The translations under genes were made by a program, and so were the position numbers. A DNA stretch of 64,000 bases from Mallotus nudiflorus (taxonomy: Eukaryota > Streptophyta > Magnoliopsida > Malpighiales > Euphorbiaceae), in contig CANTUR010000156.1 in the NCBI GenBank assembly GCA_947683625.1, positions 1,612,001 to 1,676,000 on the forward strand. The letters are read 5' to 3'. The notes beneath the pieces were generated by a model. That model saw only the letters and a program-made list of their open reading frames with translations, did not search any database and had not been told where the DNA came from. This document shows, piece by piece, positions 25,601 to 37,539 of this stretch (position 1 is the first letter of the stretch; each line of letters starts with the position of its first letter).

Positions 25601-26743
25601 GTTTAAATGGTTTTGTTGAATAGAAGTTATATATTGAACAACCTCCAGGTTTTGAAAATTTTGACTCTCCAAATCATGTGTTTAAACTTTCAAAAGCATT
25701 ATATGGATTGAAATAAGCTCCAAGAGCTTGGTATGAAAGATTGAGTAACTTTTTACTAGAGAAAGGTTTCTCTAAAGGAAAGGTTGACACAACTCTTTTT
25801 ATAAAGAAATCCAAACATGATTTATTAATCGTTATAATATATATTGATGACATTATATTCGACACTACTAACCATTGCTTGTGTGAGGAATTCTCTAATT
25901 TAACGCAAAGAGAATTTGAGATGAGTATGATGGGTGAACTCAAATTCTTTCTTGGACTACAAATCAAGCAATGCAATAATGGAATTTTCATCAATCAAAC
26001 TAACTATGCAAGAGATGTTCTTAAGAAGTTTGGCATGGATAGAGCTAAGATAAGTAAAACTCTAATTAGCACCATAACTAAACTTAGCAAATATGAGAAT
26101 GGCAAACCAGTTGATGAAAAGCGATTTAAGGTATGATAGGATCCCTTCTTTATTTAACTGCTAGTAGACTTGATATTATGTTTGTTACTTGCTTGTGTGC
26201 TAGATTTCAATATAGTCCTAGAGAGTCTCATTTGGATGCTATCAAAAGAATTTTCAAATATCTTTATGGTACAATACATTTAGGACTATGGTATCCTAGG
26301 AGTTCATCCTTTGACTTGATTAATTATTCTGATGTGGACTTTTAAGATAATATTTAGTTTCTTGGTTTAGCAAGAAACAAGTTTCAGTTGCCTTATCCAC
26401 TGCTAAAGTTGAATATATTGCAGCAAGTCTTTGTTGTTCACAAGTTTTATGGCAAAAATAATAGTTATTAGACTATGGTGTAAAACTTGATCACATTCAA
26501 ATCAAATGTGACAATACAAGTGCTATCAACGTTAGCAAAAATGTCATTCAGCATTCTAGAACTAAGCATATAGACATTAGACATCATTTCTTGTATGATC
26601 ATATTTAAATTAGTGATATCTCACTTGAATTTATTGATACAAATAATCAACTTATAGATATCTTCACCAAACCTCTCAATGAAGAGAGATTAAATTTTAT
26701 TAAGCATGAACTTGGCATGATTGATGGTTCTAGTTTATCTTGA
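22630..26743 (+). pseudogene. Inner Sirevirus gag-pol, degenerate
   Basis: The start is ATG 22630 (MGSESQNISSLRPFFDGSDY). Gag has LENHYEGN and a zinc knuckle read as WYECKKLGHVRSEC, with the first Cys replaced by Trp (about 23500-23550). The protease remnant is KWYLDS then stop then CSRHMT (about 23723-23760). The integrase start is WRRRLGHANFELLND (about 24120), followed by ELIHMDLFEPT. RT has GYNQEEGIDYDETFAP, QMDVKSACLNGF and IYIDDIIF (active site YIDD, 25840-25860). RNase H is followed by IQHSRTKHIDIRHHFL and IFTKPLNEERLNF. It ends TGA 26741-26743. About twenty in-frame stops or shifts make it inactive. Confidence 0.9.
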
Positions 26744-27922
26744 TTTTATGTTTAATTGTAGTTGAACTATTTTCATGTGAAATCATGTTGTGCTTATTGA
26801 TTACTTTAATTGATAAATATTTTTATTTTTATCTTAAATTTTTTTTATATAGTCATTAGTTTATATTTTGTTTATGTTTTTAAATTTCCTTTTACATTTT
26901 GTCAAAGGAGGAGAAATAATTTGAGTTTGCACGTGTACCTAGTTCATTTTTTTAACATGTGTACTATTTTTTTAATTTTAAAACTCCCTTAAAAAATGTG
27001 TTTACGTTAGTAACATATTATATTTTTATTTGATATAAGGGGAGAAAATTTATTAAATTTTTGCATGCATATTTACATTATAAGTATGACTAATTTTTTT
27101 GTACATCATATGTGACAAAAGGCCTTGTTTTGTTTACTTTGTTTATGTATGACATATATTTTATAAAGATTTTGTGTATCTTTGTTTTCATTTTTCCTTT
27201 ATATCTCTCTCTTTTCTTTTTACTTTTGACAAAGGGGGAGAAATATACTTGAGTTTGTTATTTGTTACTATACATGTGTATAATATTATCTTCTTAGAAA
27301 TTGTTTTGATTTTTGATAAGGCATGAATATTTTTACAAAGATTTGGTGTATTTTTGCTTTATTCCTATACAAATTTTGGTCCCTTCAGGTTCATTTCCCT
27401 TATATCTCTCTCTTTTCCTTTTGCCATTTTACAAAGAGAGGAAAATATGTTATGAATAATTTGTGTTTATTTTTTTATATGCTAAGTGCTACATGATTGA
27501 TTACCTAGCTAAGCTCTATATGATCATATGATAATTAAGCACGTCTAGCATCAACATTATTATTATATGTACTATTTTTGTGATGTATTTTAATGGCACT
27601 ATATGCATATATTTTTGAAAATATTTCCTCACATTGTCTAACATTTATTTAAATGATCATGTTATCATATTTTATGTTTTTAATATATTTGTCATAAGAA
27701 TGTCATATTTTTATCCCTCTTGCTATATTTTATGTTGTTTTTATTTTTTTGTCAAGGGGAATAATCTATAAATTTATATTTCTTATCATTTCCATATTTT
27801 TAGAGGGATAAATAAAGAAATATATTTTATTTCATTTGGTATCATTATTATCACAAATATTATCATACACTTTACTTTGCATTATTTTTTTTTATCAAAC
27901 TCAAAATAAGTTTGTTAAAATC
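26744..27922 (+). other. Inner Sirevirus post-pol spacer with PPT-like repeats
   Basis: About 1.2 kb with no credible ORF. PPT-like blocks occur at about 26905 (CAAAGGAGGAGAAATAA), 27036 (ATAAGGGGAGAAAA), 27227 (GACAAAGGGGGAGAAA), 27431, 27752 and 27802, before the true tract at 27923. Some Sireviruses carry an envelope-like gene here; this family copy shows none. Confidence 0.7.
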
Positions 27923-27936
27923 AAAAAGGGGGAGAT
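27923..27936 (+). promoter_or_regulatory. Inner Sirevirus polypurine tract
   Basis: AAAAAGGGGGAGAT immediately precedes the 3' LTR start TGTTGACC. Confidence 0.92.
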
Positions 27937-29442
27937 TGTTGACCTTAGTAATAATCAATCTTAATTTTGATCTTAGAAAACTGAATTTTATCATTTAATT
28001 TTTTCGTTTAAGTGTGTATAAGTTAGGACTCCATTGGAAGTTAAAATGAAGTATGATTATCTTGGGTTGATTCAACCTTTGAGATTAAAGGAGGCTTTTG
28101 ACATCCTTAGAGCTTTATAATGAGAAAGTTATCTTCTTCACATTTGAGTTATACATCTTCATATTTCTAAATTGTGCTTGATTGTTAAAATCTAAGTTCA
28201 TTTGGGTATTCAAATATTAAGTCAAAATCAACATATGCAGCTGCCATTTTAGATTGCATAGCTCTTAGTATTTTAGACATAGCTTGAGCTATAGAAGTCC
28301 AATTGAGGTGATTGAAAATTATATGGAAATCTAAGTCAAATATATAAAATTTAATGAAGAAATTATGGGCAAATTAAAATGTTTCTAGCATAAATCAGGG
28401 CTTCAACTTGTGCACAGCTGTTTGAAAGTAGTCTACATTTTAGATTACATAGCTCATAGTATTTTGGACATATCTTGAGCTACATAAGTCCAATTAAATT
28501 GATTAAAAATGATATGAAAATTTAAGTCAAATATCTATAACTTCCATAAATAAAGTATGGAAAATTCAAACTTCTCCAATAGAAAATCATGGCTTTAACT
28601 TGTGCATAGCTGTTTGACAATAGTCTGCATTTTAGATTGCATAGCTCTTTGTATGTTAGACATATCTTGAGCTACAAAATTCCAGTTGAGGTGATTAAAA
28701 ATGATATGAAAATATAAGTCAAATATCTATAATATTTATGAAGAAAATGTGGTCAAATTTGAATGTCTTTAGTAGCCAATCACAATTTCAATCTATGCAT
28801 AGCTCTCTGATAGCATCACTTTCAATAATTCAAAATTATAATCATTGGATTCAAAATATAGACATTAGACACATTATTTGCACCTCTAGCAGCTATATTG
28901 TTGAGTTTTTGTCTATATAAACACCTCTAGAGCTGATTGAATGTTAAAAATCTTATTTATCATTCATTCTTTCTTAAGCATTCAATTGAGCTATGAAATT
29001 CTCTTAAAAAAGTCTTTGTTTGTATAACTCTTATGAGTGTTGGTTGTGTTTTAGAAATAGAATTTCTCTTCATCTTAAATCTTAGGATAGATTAGAAGGG
29101 AAGTGAGATTTATATTTAAGGGAATTGGTTTAGGTGTTGTCCATTGAAATAATTAGGATTTGGCTTTTGAGTGAGCCTTGAAAACTTAAGTTGTAAGGTT
29201 ATAACTGTGAGCCATAAAACTCTTGTGTAATCTCAATCTTGTGAATAAGATTGTGGGTGGTTAAAAATCCTAACTTAAGGATAAGTTAGGTGGAGACGTA
29301 GGATTGTTTTGAATCCGAACTCCTTAAATTATTGTGTTCTTCATTCTTCCTTCCTAACTTCCATTCAATTCTTACAAAGAATTCTTTTAAATTCTCATTT
29401 TTATTTGTTAGTCCTATTCACCCCCCTCTAGGACTCTTTTCA
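27937..29442 (+). repeat. Inner Sirevirus 3' LTR (three copies of the 190 bp unit)
   Basis: Runs 1506 bp from TGTTGACCTTAG to CTCTTTTCA. The three ~190 bp units are marked by GACATA(G/T)CTTGAGCTA at about 28277, 28467 and 28658. The end region CCCCCCTCTAGGACTC matches the other LTRs. Confidence 0.92.
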
Positions 29443-32400
29443 TTTCTCTAACAAGAAGTTCCTCAGTTTTTCATACCAAGCTCTAGGAGCTTGTTTCAAT
29501 CCATATAATGCTTTAAAAATTTTAAATACATGATTTGGAAAATAAAAGCTTTTCAAAACCTGAAGGTTGTTCAACATACACCTCTTTTTTAATAAAACCA
29601 TTTAAAAATGCACTTTTAACATCCATTTGATAAATTTTAAAATCCATGAATGATGCAAATGCAAGTAGCATTCTAATGGCTTCTAACCTTGCAACGGGGG
29701 CATAGGTTTCATCATAATCAATGCCTTCCTCTTGATTATAACCTTTAACTACTAGTCTAGCTTTATTCCTAGTTATGACACCTTGTTCATTCATCTTATT
29801 TCTAAACAACATTTGATACCTATAATAGAATGACGTTTCAATCTAGGAACCAAGGTCCAGGCTTATTTCTCTCAAATTGATTTAATTTTTCTTGTATAGT
29901 AAGGACCCAAAATTTATCACACAAAGCATCATCAAATCTTTTAGGTTCAATTTGAGAAATGAAGGCTAAATTAACAATAGACTTTAATTAAGATCTAGTA
30001 GTTATCCCTTTTGTAATGTCACCTATAATGAGGTATTAAGGATGAGCTTTATTAAATTGTCAATCCTTTGGAAGTTCATCCTTCAAGGTAGGTTGAGATG
30101 TTTCCTCATTGTCCTCCTTGCTTGGACCTTTAAGTTCCAAAGGCTTACTAGCATTTTCTTTTTGAATTTCCATAATCTCATTATTACCTGTAAGATCATC
30201 AATACTACAAATATCCTTTCTAGGAGTAAGTGAGTTTGATTCATCAAATATAATATGCATTGACTCTTTAAATACTAGAGTTCTTTTATTAAAAACTCTA
30301 TATGCTTTATTAGAAATAGAATAGTCATTTCCACAAGAGTTATATTTTTCCTTTCAACTATCCCCATTTTATTGAGGAATTCTAGGAGAAGAGAATGTAT
30401 GTGAAATATCATTTTCATCACAAAAGGTTATGAAAAATTCATTTTCAAACTCAGTTCTATTATCACTTCTAATAGAAGAAATACAAAAACCTTGTTCTTT
30501 TTTAACGCTTTTTGCAAACTTTTCAAAAGTTTTAAATGCATCATTCTTATGAGTAAGGAAACATACCGAAGTAAATATAGAGTAATCATCAACCAATACA
30601 TATGCATAGTGCATACCACCGAGACTAGCAATTCTAGTTGGCCCAAATAAATCCATATGTATAAGTTCAAGTGGCTTAGAAGTGGACACTAAATTTTTTA
30701 GCTTAAATGAGGACTTGGATTATTTTTCCTTTTGGCAAGCATCACAATGTTAATTCTTAGTGAATTCAAGCTTAGGTAAACTAATCACAAGTTCATATTT
30801 ACAAAGATCATTTAATAGCTAAAAATTTGCATGTCCTAACCTTCTATGCCATGTCCATGTGTCATGGGAAATTGACATCGAGCATTTAATATCTTTGTTA
30901 TCAATCTTATTCAAATCAATAACATAAACATTATAAACTCTTTCACCATTACAAATTATTTTGTCTTTATCAAGACTACTAACAAAGCAATTCTTAGGAT
31001 AAAAGTGACCTTATTTCCCATATCACATAATTGACTTATACTAAGCAAGTTATGTTTAAGACCATAAACAAGCAACACATAGTGTATAGTTAAGGATTGA
31101 GGATTACCAATTTCTCCAATGCTAATAATCTCTCCTTTTGCATTATCCCCAAAAGTAATATGTCCTCCAACCTTAGCATCAAGCTTGTTGAATTGCTCCT
31201 TGTCTCTCATCATGCTCCTTAATTATCCACTATCAAGATACCATTTGCTTTTTGATCTTATAGACTTCAAGCACACCTACATAAGATAATTTAAGCATTA
31301 TTTAAAATCAAACCTTTCTTGGTCTAGGTTGGTTAGTTTCAAGATAGTCTGTAGGAAGTAAGTTCATGTGCAATCTTCCATAAAAGGACACATTATTGGT
31401 ATGTCCCTTGATCATGCAATATGAGAATTCAACATTTGCAAACTTATTCTCCTAAGAGGATATGTATTCCTAATGTGTGAAGCATGCCTTTGTTGATGTT
31501 GTGGTATGTGTCTCTTAAGGTTCTTTTAAGTCATAGTGTTAGACATTCATTGGCAATGACAATTCGTATTTTGATAGGTTTGTGCAATATGTCTAGGTGC
31601 ATTATATTGTACAACATGCTTAAGAGTATTATGTCTAGTGTATATATAAGCATGTTTAGGTTGTGTTTTCCTAGCATGATGCTTATCTCTTTGTGTCATA
31701 TAAGGTTAAGTCTTATAAAACTTTCCTTGAGTGTTTGACATATGAGATCTTTTAGCTTTAAAAGCTAGATTCTCATTTTTTTAAGGTAGAAGGAGAAGAA
31801 TTATTTGAGGCTCTAACAAAATTAATATGTGATGATAATAAGGAAGCTATTCCATTGGTATATCCAATTTCATGTATATCTTTGTGGAATTTTTGAGAGT
31901 TAAGAATATTATTCAAATATTATTTAAAGACTCTTTTCCCTTCATGAGTTTCTAAATGGATTTTTTCAAAATTTAAGACTTCCTTAGAAAGCTTTTTAGT
32001 TTTATTATTTGCTTTCTTAAGTTGATCTTCTAAGGAATTTGAATTTTTCAAATCATTGGACAAATTATCAATTGATTTAACAATATTAGATTAGAAAATA
32101 AATTTTTCAATTTTTTGAATTCCTTGGTTAGGCTAGATAACTTATGCTTGTAATACTTCTTCTTAGATAATAAGTTTTTACATTTAAGCAAGAGTTTCCT
32201 TACCATAGAGCTTTTAATATTATCATCATCAAAGGATGAATTAGATATATATAGTACCTTTTTTCACTTTTAAGAGCCATGAAACCAAGGTTGGCTACTT
32301 TTTATTGTTACTCTTCCATGTTCAATTTGGAGGAGTCATACCAATTTTCCTTATAAGCCCTGTTTTTCTCTTTTGTTCCTTTGTTCTTGTTTTTGAGTTT

Positions 32401-33318
32401 GGGACACTCACTTCGAATGTAACCTGATTTCTTACATTCATAGCAAGTAACATCTTTGGTTTTCTTTTTACCTTCTCCTTCATACTTCTTATTGAAGTCT
32501 TTTATTCTTGATGAATGTTTCTTTTTCATGAACTTCTTGAAGTTTTTAGTGAGCATGGCAATTTCATCATCTTCATCACTAGAACCTTCTATATTTTCTT
32601 TTTCACTTTTATTTTGTGAAGCTTTCAAGGAAATGCTCTTCTTTTTCTCTTCTTTTTCTTCTTACTCTTCACCTCTTTGCTTAATTGTTAGCTCATATGT
32701 TAAGAGCTTTCTAATAAGCATGTCAGTAGAGAGAGTTGAGAGGTCTTAAGCTTCCTCAATTGAAGTAACCTAAGATTCTCAATCCTTCTTAAGTAGGATT
32801 TTTAGAATCTTATTGTTTACTTATTCCTTAGAGAAATGCTTTTCAAGTTTCTTAAGGATCATGATAAGAGCGTTGAGTTGATTTGTCATTTCCGTGGTTG
32901 ACTCATGAGGCTTCATTTTGAAAAGTTCGTATTCATACAAGTGAAGTTGAACCTTCTTGCTTTTAACTTGCATATTGACTTCATAATGATTTTCTAAGGT
33001 CTCCCACATTTCCTTAACTGACATGCAATGTTGAAGCTTACCTCCTTCTTCCTTTATCATAGAAGAGACTAGAGTGATCATCATCTTTTTATTTTTATGA
33101 TTTTTTTCCTTTTGCTCATCATTCCATTAACTCCTTGCTAGAGTAGTTACCACACCATCAATGGTAGTTGTAGGTGGTTCTTAACCTTCTAGGACAACAT
33201 CCCAAAGTTTGATGGAATCGCAATTAAGGTATAACTCCATTTTGAACTTCCAATGAGGATAGTCACTACCATCAAAGAATGGTTTAAGTGAAGAAATATT
33301 TTACGATTCACTTCCCAT
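29443..33318 (-). pseudogene. Outer Sirevirus gag-pol, 5' part (gag to RT)
   Basis: On the minus strand it starts at ATG 33318 (MGSES then stop). Gag includes EMWETLENHYEVNMQVKSKK (about 33010) and a zinc knuckle CYECKKSGYIRSEC whose His is changed to Tyr (about 32450-32400). Protease and GAG-pre-integrase follow (HVLLVYGLKHNLLSISQLCD at about 31080). Integrase has LIHMDLFGPTRIASLGGMHY (about 30670-30600) and SSIRSDNRTEFENEFF. RT has GYNQEEGIDYDETYAPVARL and YQMDVKSAFLNGF (29740-29590). The gene is cut at 29443 by the inner element and continues at 21063. It carries stops and frameshifts. Confidence 0.88.
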
Positions 33319-33355
33319 TATATTGTATTATAGCAATGAAGTTCCTAGAATTCAA

Positions 33356-33367
33356 GATTTGATACCA
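33356..33367 (-). promoter_or_regulatory. Outer Sirevirus primer binding site
   Basis: The minus strand reads TGGTATCAAATC next to the 5' LTR end. It resembles the tRNA-Met site of the inner copy (TGGTATCAGATC) with one change. Confidence 0.85.
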
Positions 33368-33369
33368 AT

Positions 33370-33959
33370 TAAAAAAGCCCTAGAGGGGGATGAGTAGCGC
33401 TATTAAATAAAAATTAGAATTAAAAATAATTATTTGCAAGAATTGAAAGAATGTTGAGAAGGAAGAATGAATAACACAATGATTTAAGGAGTTCAAATTT
33501 AACAACAATCCTACATCTCCACCAACTTATCCCCAAGTTAGGATTTTCAATCACCCATAATATTATTCATAAGACTGAGATTACACAAGAGTTTTATGAG
33601 TCACTCTTATAACCTTACAACATGAGTTTTCAAGGCTCACTTAAAAAATCAAATCCTAAGTGTTTCAATGGACAACACTTAAACCAGTTCCTTTAGAAAT
33701 AAATTGCACTTCCCTATTAATATATCCCAAGATTTAAGTGAAGATAAATTCTATTTCTAACACACAACCAACTCTCATAAGAGTTATAAACAAAGAGTGG
33801 ATATTTGAGAATTTGAGAGCTTTAATGAATGTTAAGATAGAAAATGATAATAAGCAAAAAAGTCTTAACCTCCATTCAGCTCTAGAGGTGTTTATATAGA
33901 TAAAAACTGAAAAATATAGTTGTTTGAGGTGCAAATAATGTGCCCAATGTCTATATTTT
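33370..33959 (-). repeat. Outer Sirevirus 5' LTR, inner half (U5 side)
   Basis: The U5-side 590 bp of the 5' LTR, from the gypsy insertion point to the LTR end near the primer site. It matches 17679-18270 of the 3' LTR. Its last bases ATTTT (33955-33959) are the left target duplication of the gypsy element. Confidence 0.9.
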
Positions 33960-34721
33960 TGTAATATCCCAAGTCTTTAAATAATTTTAAACTGCATCGG
34001 GATATGTAGTGTTAATAATTTTTATACATATTTATGATATTTTTATGATTTTGTTATTTATTAAGTCATTTTAATTATTTTTAATCATTTTAAGAGATTT
34101 ACGTAAAATTTTCCCGAGAATTTTATTTTCGAGGAAATTAAAACGTAAATAATTTAATATTAATTATTTTAAATAGTTTTACTAATTTTCATGAAATCAT
34201 ATATAATTTTAAAATGTTAAATAAAATACATATATGTTCATTTATTTAAATTAAGATAGGGTTTACTTAATTAAATTAATTTTTATTATTTAGTTTTAAT
34301 ATTAATTAATTAATTATATATGTGTATATATTATTAAAACATGTGTGAGGTGAGTATTTAATGTGTGTGATATTATATAATATTATAATATAAAGTATAG
34401 TTATATATATACATATATATACATATTTATTTATCAAAAAACAAAAGTTCAACTTATTTACAGAATTGTCATTTTCTGCATCTTCTTCTTCCTGATCGTC
34501 CTCCTTTGGTTTCTAGCGTTTGCAACTCAATTTTCTTCCCGTTGGTGTGCCTCTTGGCTTGCCACCACCACCTCTAGCCTTTCCCAATGCCTGAAGCCTC
34601 CATTTCCGGCGTGTTTTTGCCGAAAAATCCTTGAGAAGCCGAAATTCATCTCACCATCGATCAAGCCGATTCCGGCCACCTCCATCGACACCGCCAGTCT
34701 CAATCTCTTCCTTGAGCTCCG

Positions 34722-35779
34722 GTGAGTGTGTTTCTAAGCTTGGTTTCACTTGAATTGGTCTAGATTTTGGTGGTGAGCTTGATCTTCATTTCGGTCAACT
34801 TGAGTTTTTGAATTTTTTTAGCTTTGATTTGTATGATTCATGCAAACTCCCTTCATAAACTTTGATCCTAGTAGCTTAATCTACACTCTAGAATTTTTTT
34901 TGGATTTTTTGGGAATTATTTTGATTTTTGTGAATTTTTTATTATTTTATTAATATTTTCTAATTTTTGAAAATTAATTAATTAAATTATGAAATTGTGT
35001 TTTATGGTGATTATAGGTGTTGAAATGCATTTTAGAAATTTATTTGTAATTGTTGTGAATTTAATATAATTATTTGGAATTTATTTAGTTTATGTAATTT
35101 TTGAAAAATTAGGTTAATTATGTGTTTTATTGAAATTAATTAGTAAATTGAGTATATTTATTGATATTATTGAATTATATGTTGATAAATTTAATTTTGA
35201 GTAATTATACTATTTTTGGCGAATTTTTGATTAATTTTAGGGAATTTATATATACTAGGGGTATTTTGATAATTTGACACTAAATTGGCTAAAAATGTAA
35301 TTAAATTGGTTTTTACTAGTTATTTAAGGTATAAAAATGATTTCTACAAATTATTTAGTATTTTTAACTAATTAAAACTATTTTTCGTAAATTATTATCA
35401 AATTATATATAACATACGATTTTTCTAAATAAATGGGTTTTTATCGATTTTTAGTAAGTTTTAGGGTTAATTATGTAATGTGGATTTATAAAATGTATTT
35501 TGGTCAATATTTATGAATTTATTGAGAATTACCGATTTTTAACAATATTTTATTTAAAATTAGGGTTTTTTGTGTATTTATCAGTTAAATAAATATTTTT
35601 AGCATTGGAATATTTAAATTTGCTATATTTTGAGTATTGAAGGGTATTTTGGTATTTTTGGCATTTTTCAGCATTTATGTGATTATTTTGTCAATTGTGG
35701 ACCTCAATCGGTGAAATGTAGTTTGGAGTCTGACCGAGGGGTTGTGAATTGTATTATTTCGAAGTGTATTTCCTTACAG
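34722..35779 (+). other. Putative LTR intron (5' LTR copy)
   Basis: Donor CCG|GTGAGTG at 34722 and acceptor TTACAG|GAC at 35779 enclose 1058 bp of AT-rich sequence, between a GC-rich leader and a conserved downstream segment. The same pair of sites is present in the 3' LTR (43062-44107), the solo LTR and, more diverged, family B. Splicing is inferred from sequence only. Confidence 0.35.
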
Positions 35780-35785
35780 GACCGG

Positions 35786-35804
35786 CTCTACTCTTTGAGT
35801 AGAG
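35786..35804 (+). repeat. Conserved LTR hairpin
   Basis: CTCTACTC-TTT-GAGTAGAG is a perfect 8 bp inverted repeat with a 3-base loop, 6 bases after the putative acceptor. Identical copies lie at 44114-44132 and, reversed, 3443-3461. Confidence 0.85.
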
Positions 35805-37345
35805 AGATGTCTATTTTACAAGGGAGGTTCTGCCAGATTTTTGGTAGAATTCTCATAAAATGTGATGTTCGATCGAATTCTTGTTCTAATTCTGTGTCTA
35901 AGATTCTAGATCGAGTCTTTAGAATTTTCGTTAGAATTATTTTGATTTTCTGTTATCATTTGTTTGTTTAGTTACGTCGAGACCGAGGCCTAGTGGACCA
36001 GGCCCATCAGATCCGTCTCGAGGAGTGCAATAACAGTGAGTTGTTATTTTATATATATATGTTTTAGGGTGCATGTTTTAGAAATGTATTATTTATTTTA
36101 GTAAAGTATGCATAAATGATTTAAGTATTACTTAGGTTTATTTTTGGTATATTTTGGTATATTTTAAACTATATGCATGTTTTATTAATGATTTATACTT
36201 AAAATGTTTTTAAGTATATTTCTAGTTCATTTTGTAATTAAATTGAATTTATTTAACGTATATATACTCGGAATATACCTAGTTTATTTTTGGTATATTT
36301 CTAGTATATATAGGGTCTATGTTGCTATTTTATTCAATCTCATGCATAATTTGTTTTATGAATGTATGTTTTATATTATAATGAAGGATATCAATAGAAC
36401 GTGCTACTTAGTGGGCAGCACTAGGACCGAGTACGTACCAGTACGCTAATAGCATTTAGGTTTCATTACTAACCTATTATGGATATTCATCGGATTGATT
36501 TGATTGATGTGTGATATGATTTAGGAGTGCGATTGCTGGAGCTCGATTAATCAAGTGTCTCAGGGCCAATCACACTGATAGTCAGACTGCTAGAGCTCGA
36601 TTGACTTAGTGTCTCGGGGCCAGTATACTGTCCAAATGGAACAAGTGAATATATTTGGAATAAGTGAGCCTATATGGCTAGAGTGTTTTTTAACACTATT
36701 TGAGGTTGCAGTTTTCTAGGGTTCTATTTGATCCTTCATAAACAGTGATTTTTAGTAAAAATATATATATAAAAAATTTTGTTGCATCTGTATGTATTTG
36801 CTTGTATATATACTTATTATATATATACTGTTGACTGTGTGCATTGCCATTTAGTATGCATGTATATATATTATAACAATTCACTCAGTGAGGTCTGAGT
36901 CCCCTCCGTTGACTATTTTTTAGGAGAGTCATCGTCTTCAGACCTCAGTAGCAGACCCATATGTCGAATTTCTTACGCCCCGGCTTCACTATGTAAACTG
37001 CTTACTTGAGTTTTATTTTATAATCTAGACACTGTAGTAGTCGTAAATAGTTATAGGGTTTATGTATTATATTTCTGTGAGTTGTGTATTTTAAAGATTT
37101 GAACTGGATTTGTATTAAAGGATTATTTATGTATATATAATATGAGGATGTATAATTAATTTTACTAGCAGATTATTATATTATTTTTATTTATGATTTT
37201 ATTTCTGCTGCACAATTTTTTAATTATGTTATTATGATTATTGCATGTCTTTATTTTATTTTAAGGCTTGCTACAGGTTCCAAATTCGAAAGAATTCCCA
37301 TTCCCTAACGCTGGTCATGGCCCCTGTTTTGGGTCGTGACAAAGT

Positions 37346-37357
37346 TGGTATCAGAGC
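37346..37357 (+). promoter_or_regulatory. Gypsy family A primer binding site
   Basis: TGGTATCAGAGC, four bases after the LTR, is complementary to the initiator tRNA-Met 3' end. Confidence 0.93.
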
Positions 37358-37539
37358 AGAGTTCTGTGTCAGGGCTTTGTTGTATGAGTTGTGGCCCTAG
37401 TTTTTGGTGTTATGTTTTCTTTGAAACTACTGCAGTGAATTAGGTTTGAGTATGTCTTGATAAGTAATCCTTGCCTTAGTTTTCTGCGTTATTCCTCTGT
37501 TGTCTGTTTTGTGTGAATCGTTCTGTTTATCTTTTCAAA

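Larger units (their letters stand above)
21064..29442 (+). mobile_element. Inner Sirevirus-like copia element (complete, dead)
   Basis: An 8.4 kb plus-strand copy of the same family as its host element. It has a 5' LTR (21064-22578), tRNA-Met primer site (22581-), gag-pol (22630-26743), spacer, polypurine tract (27923-27936) and 3' LTR (27937-29442). Flanks ATTCT (21059-21063) and TTTCT (29443-29447) are a 5 bp duplication with one difference. It is inserted head-to-head in the RT domain of the outer copy. Confidence 0.93.
33960..37341 (+). repeat. Gypsy family A 5' LTR (3382 bp)
   Basis: A long LTR with a layered structure. In order: a TATA-rich stretch (34400-34435), a GC-rich exon-like block (34490-34721), a donor-like GGTGAGTG (GT at 34722), an AT-rich interval, an acceptor-like CCTTACAG (AG 35778-35779), a hairpin (35786-35804), a second GTGAGT (about 36027-36032), two copies of a GGAGCTCGATTGA...GTGTCTC(A/G)GGGCCA motif (36538-36622) and the terminal GGTCGTGACA. 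Confidence 0.93.

Noticed and set aside
31484..31738. Plus-strand ORF within the outer Sirevirus
   Set aside because: Antisense shadow of the gag-pol reading on the minus strand.
35630..35971. ORF of 113 codons in the gypsy A 5' LTR (and its counterpart at 44018-44290)
   Set aside because: It lies inside the LTR, crosses the putative acceptor, has no recognisable domain and differs in its start between copies. The conservation is explained by LTR identity.
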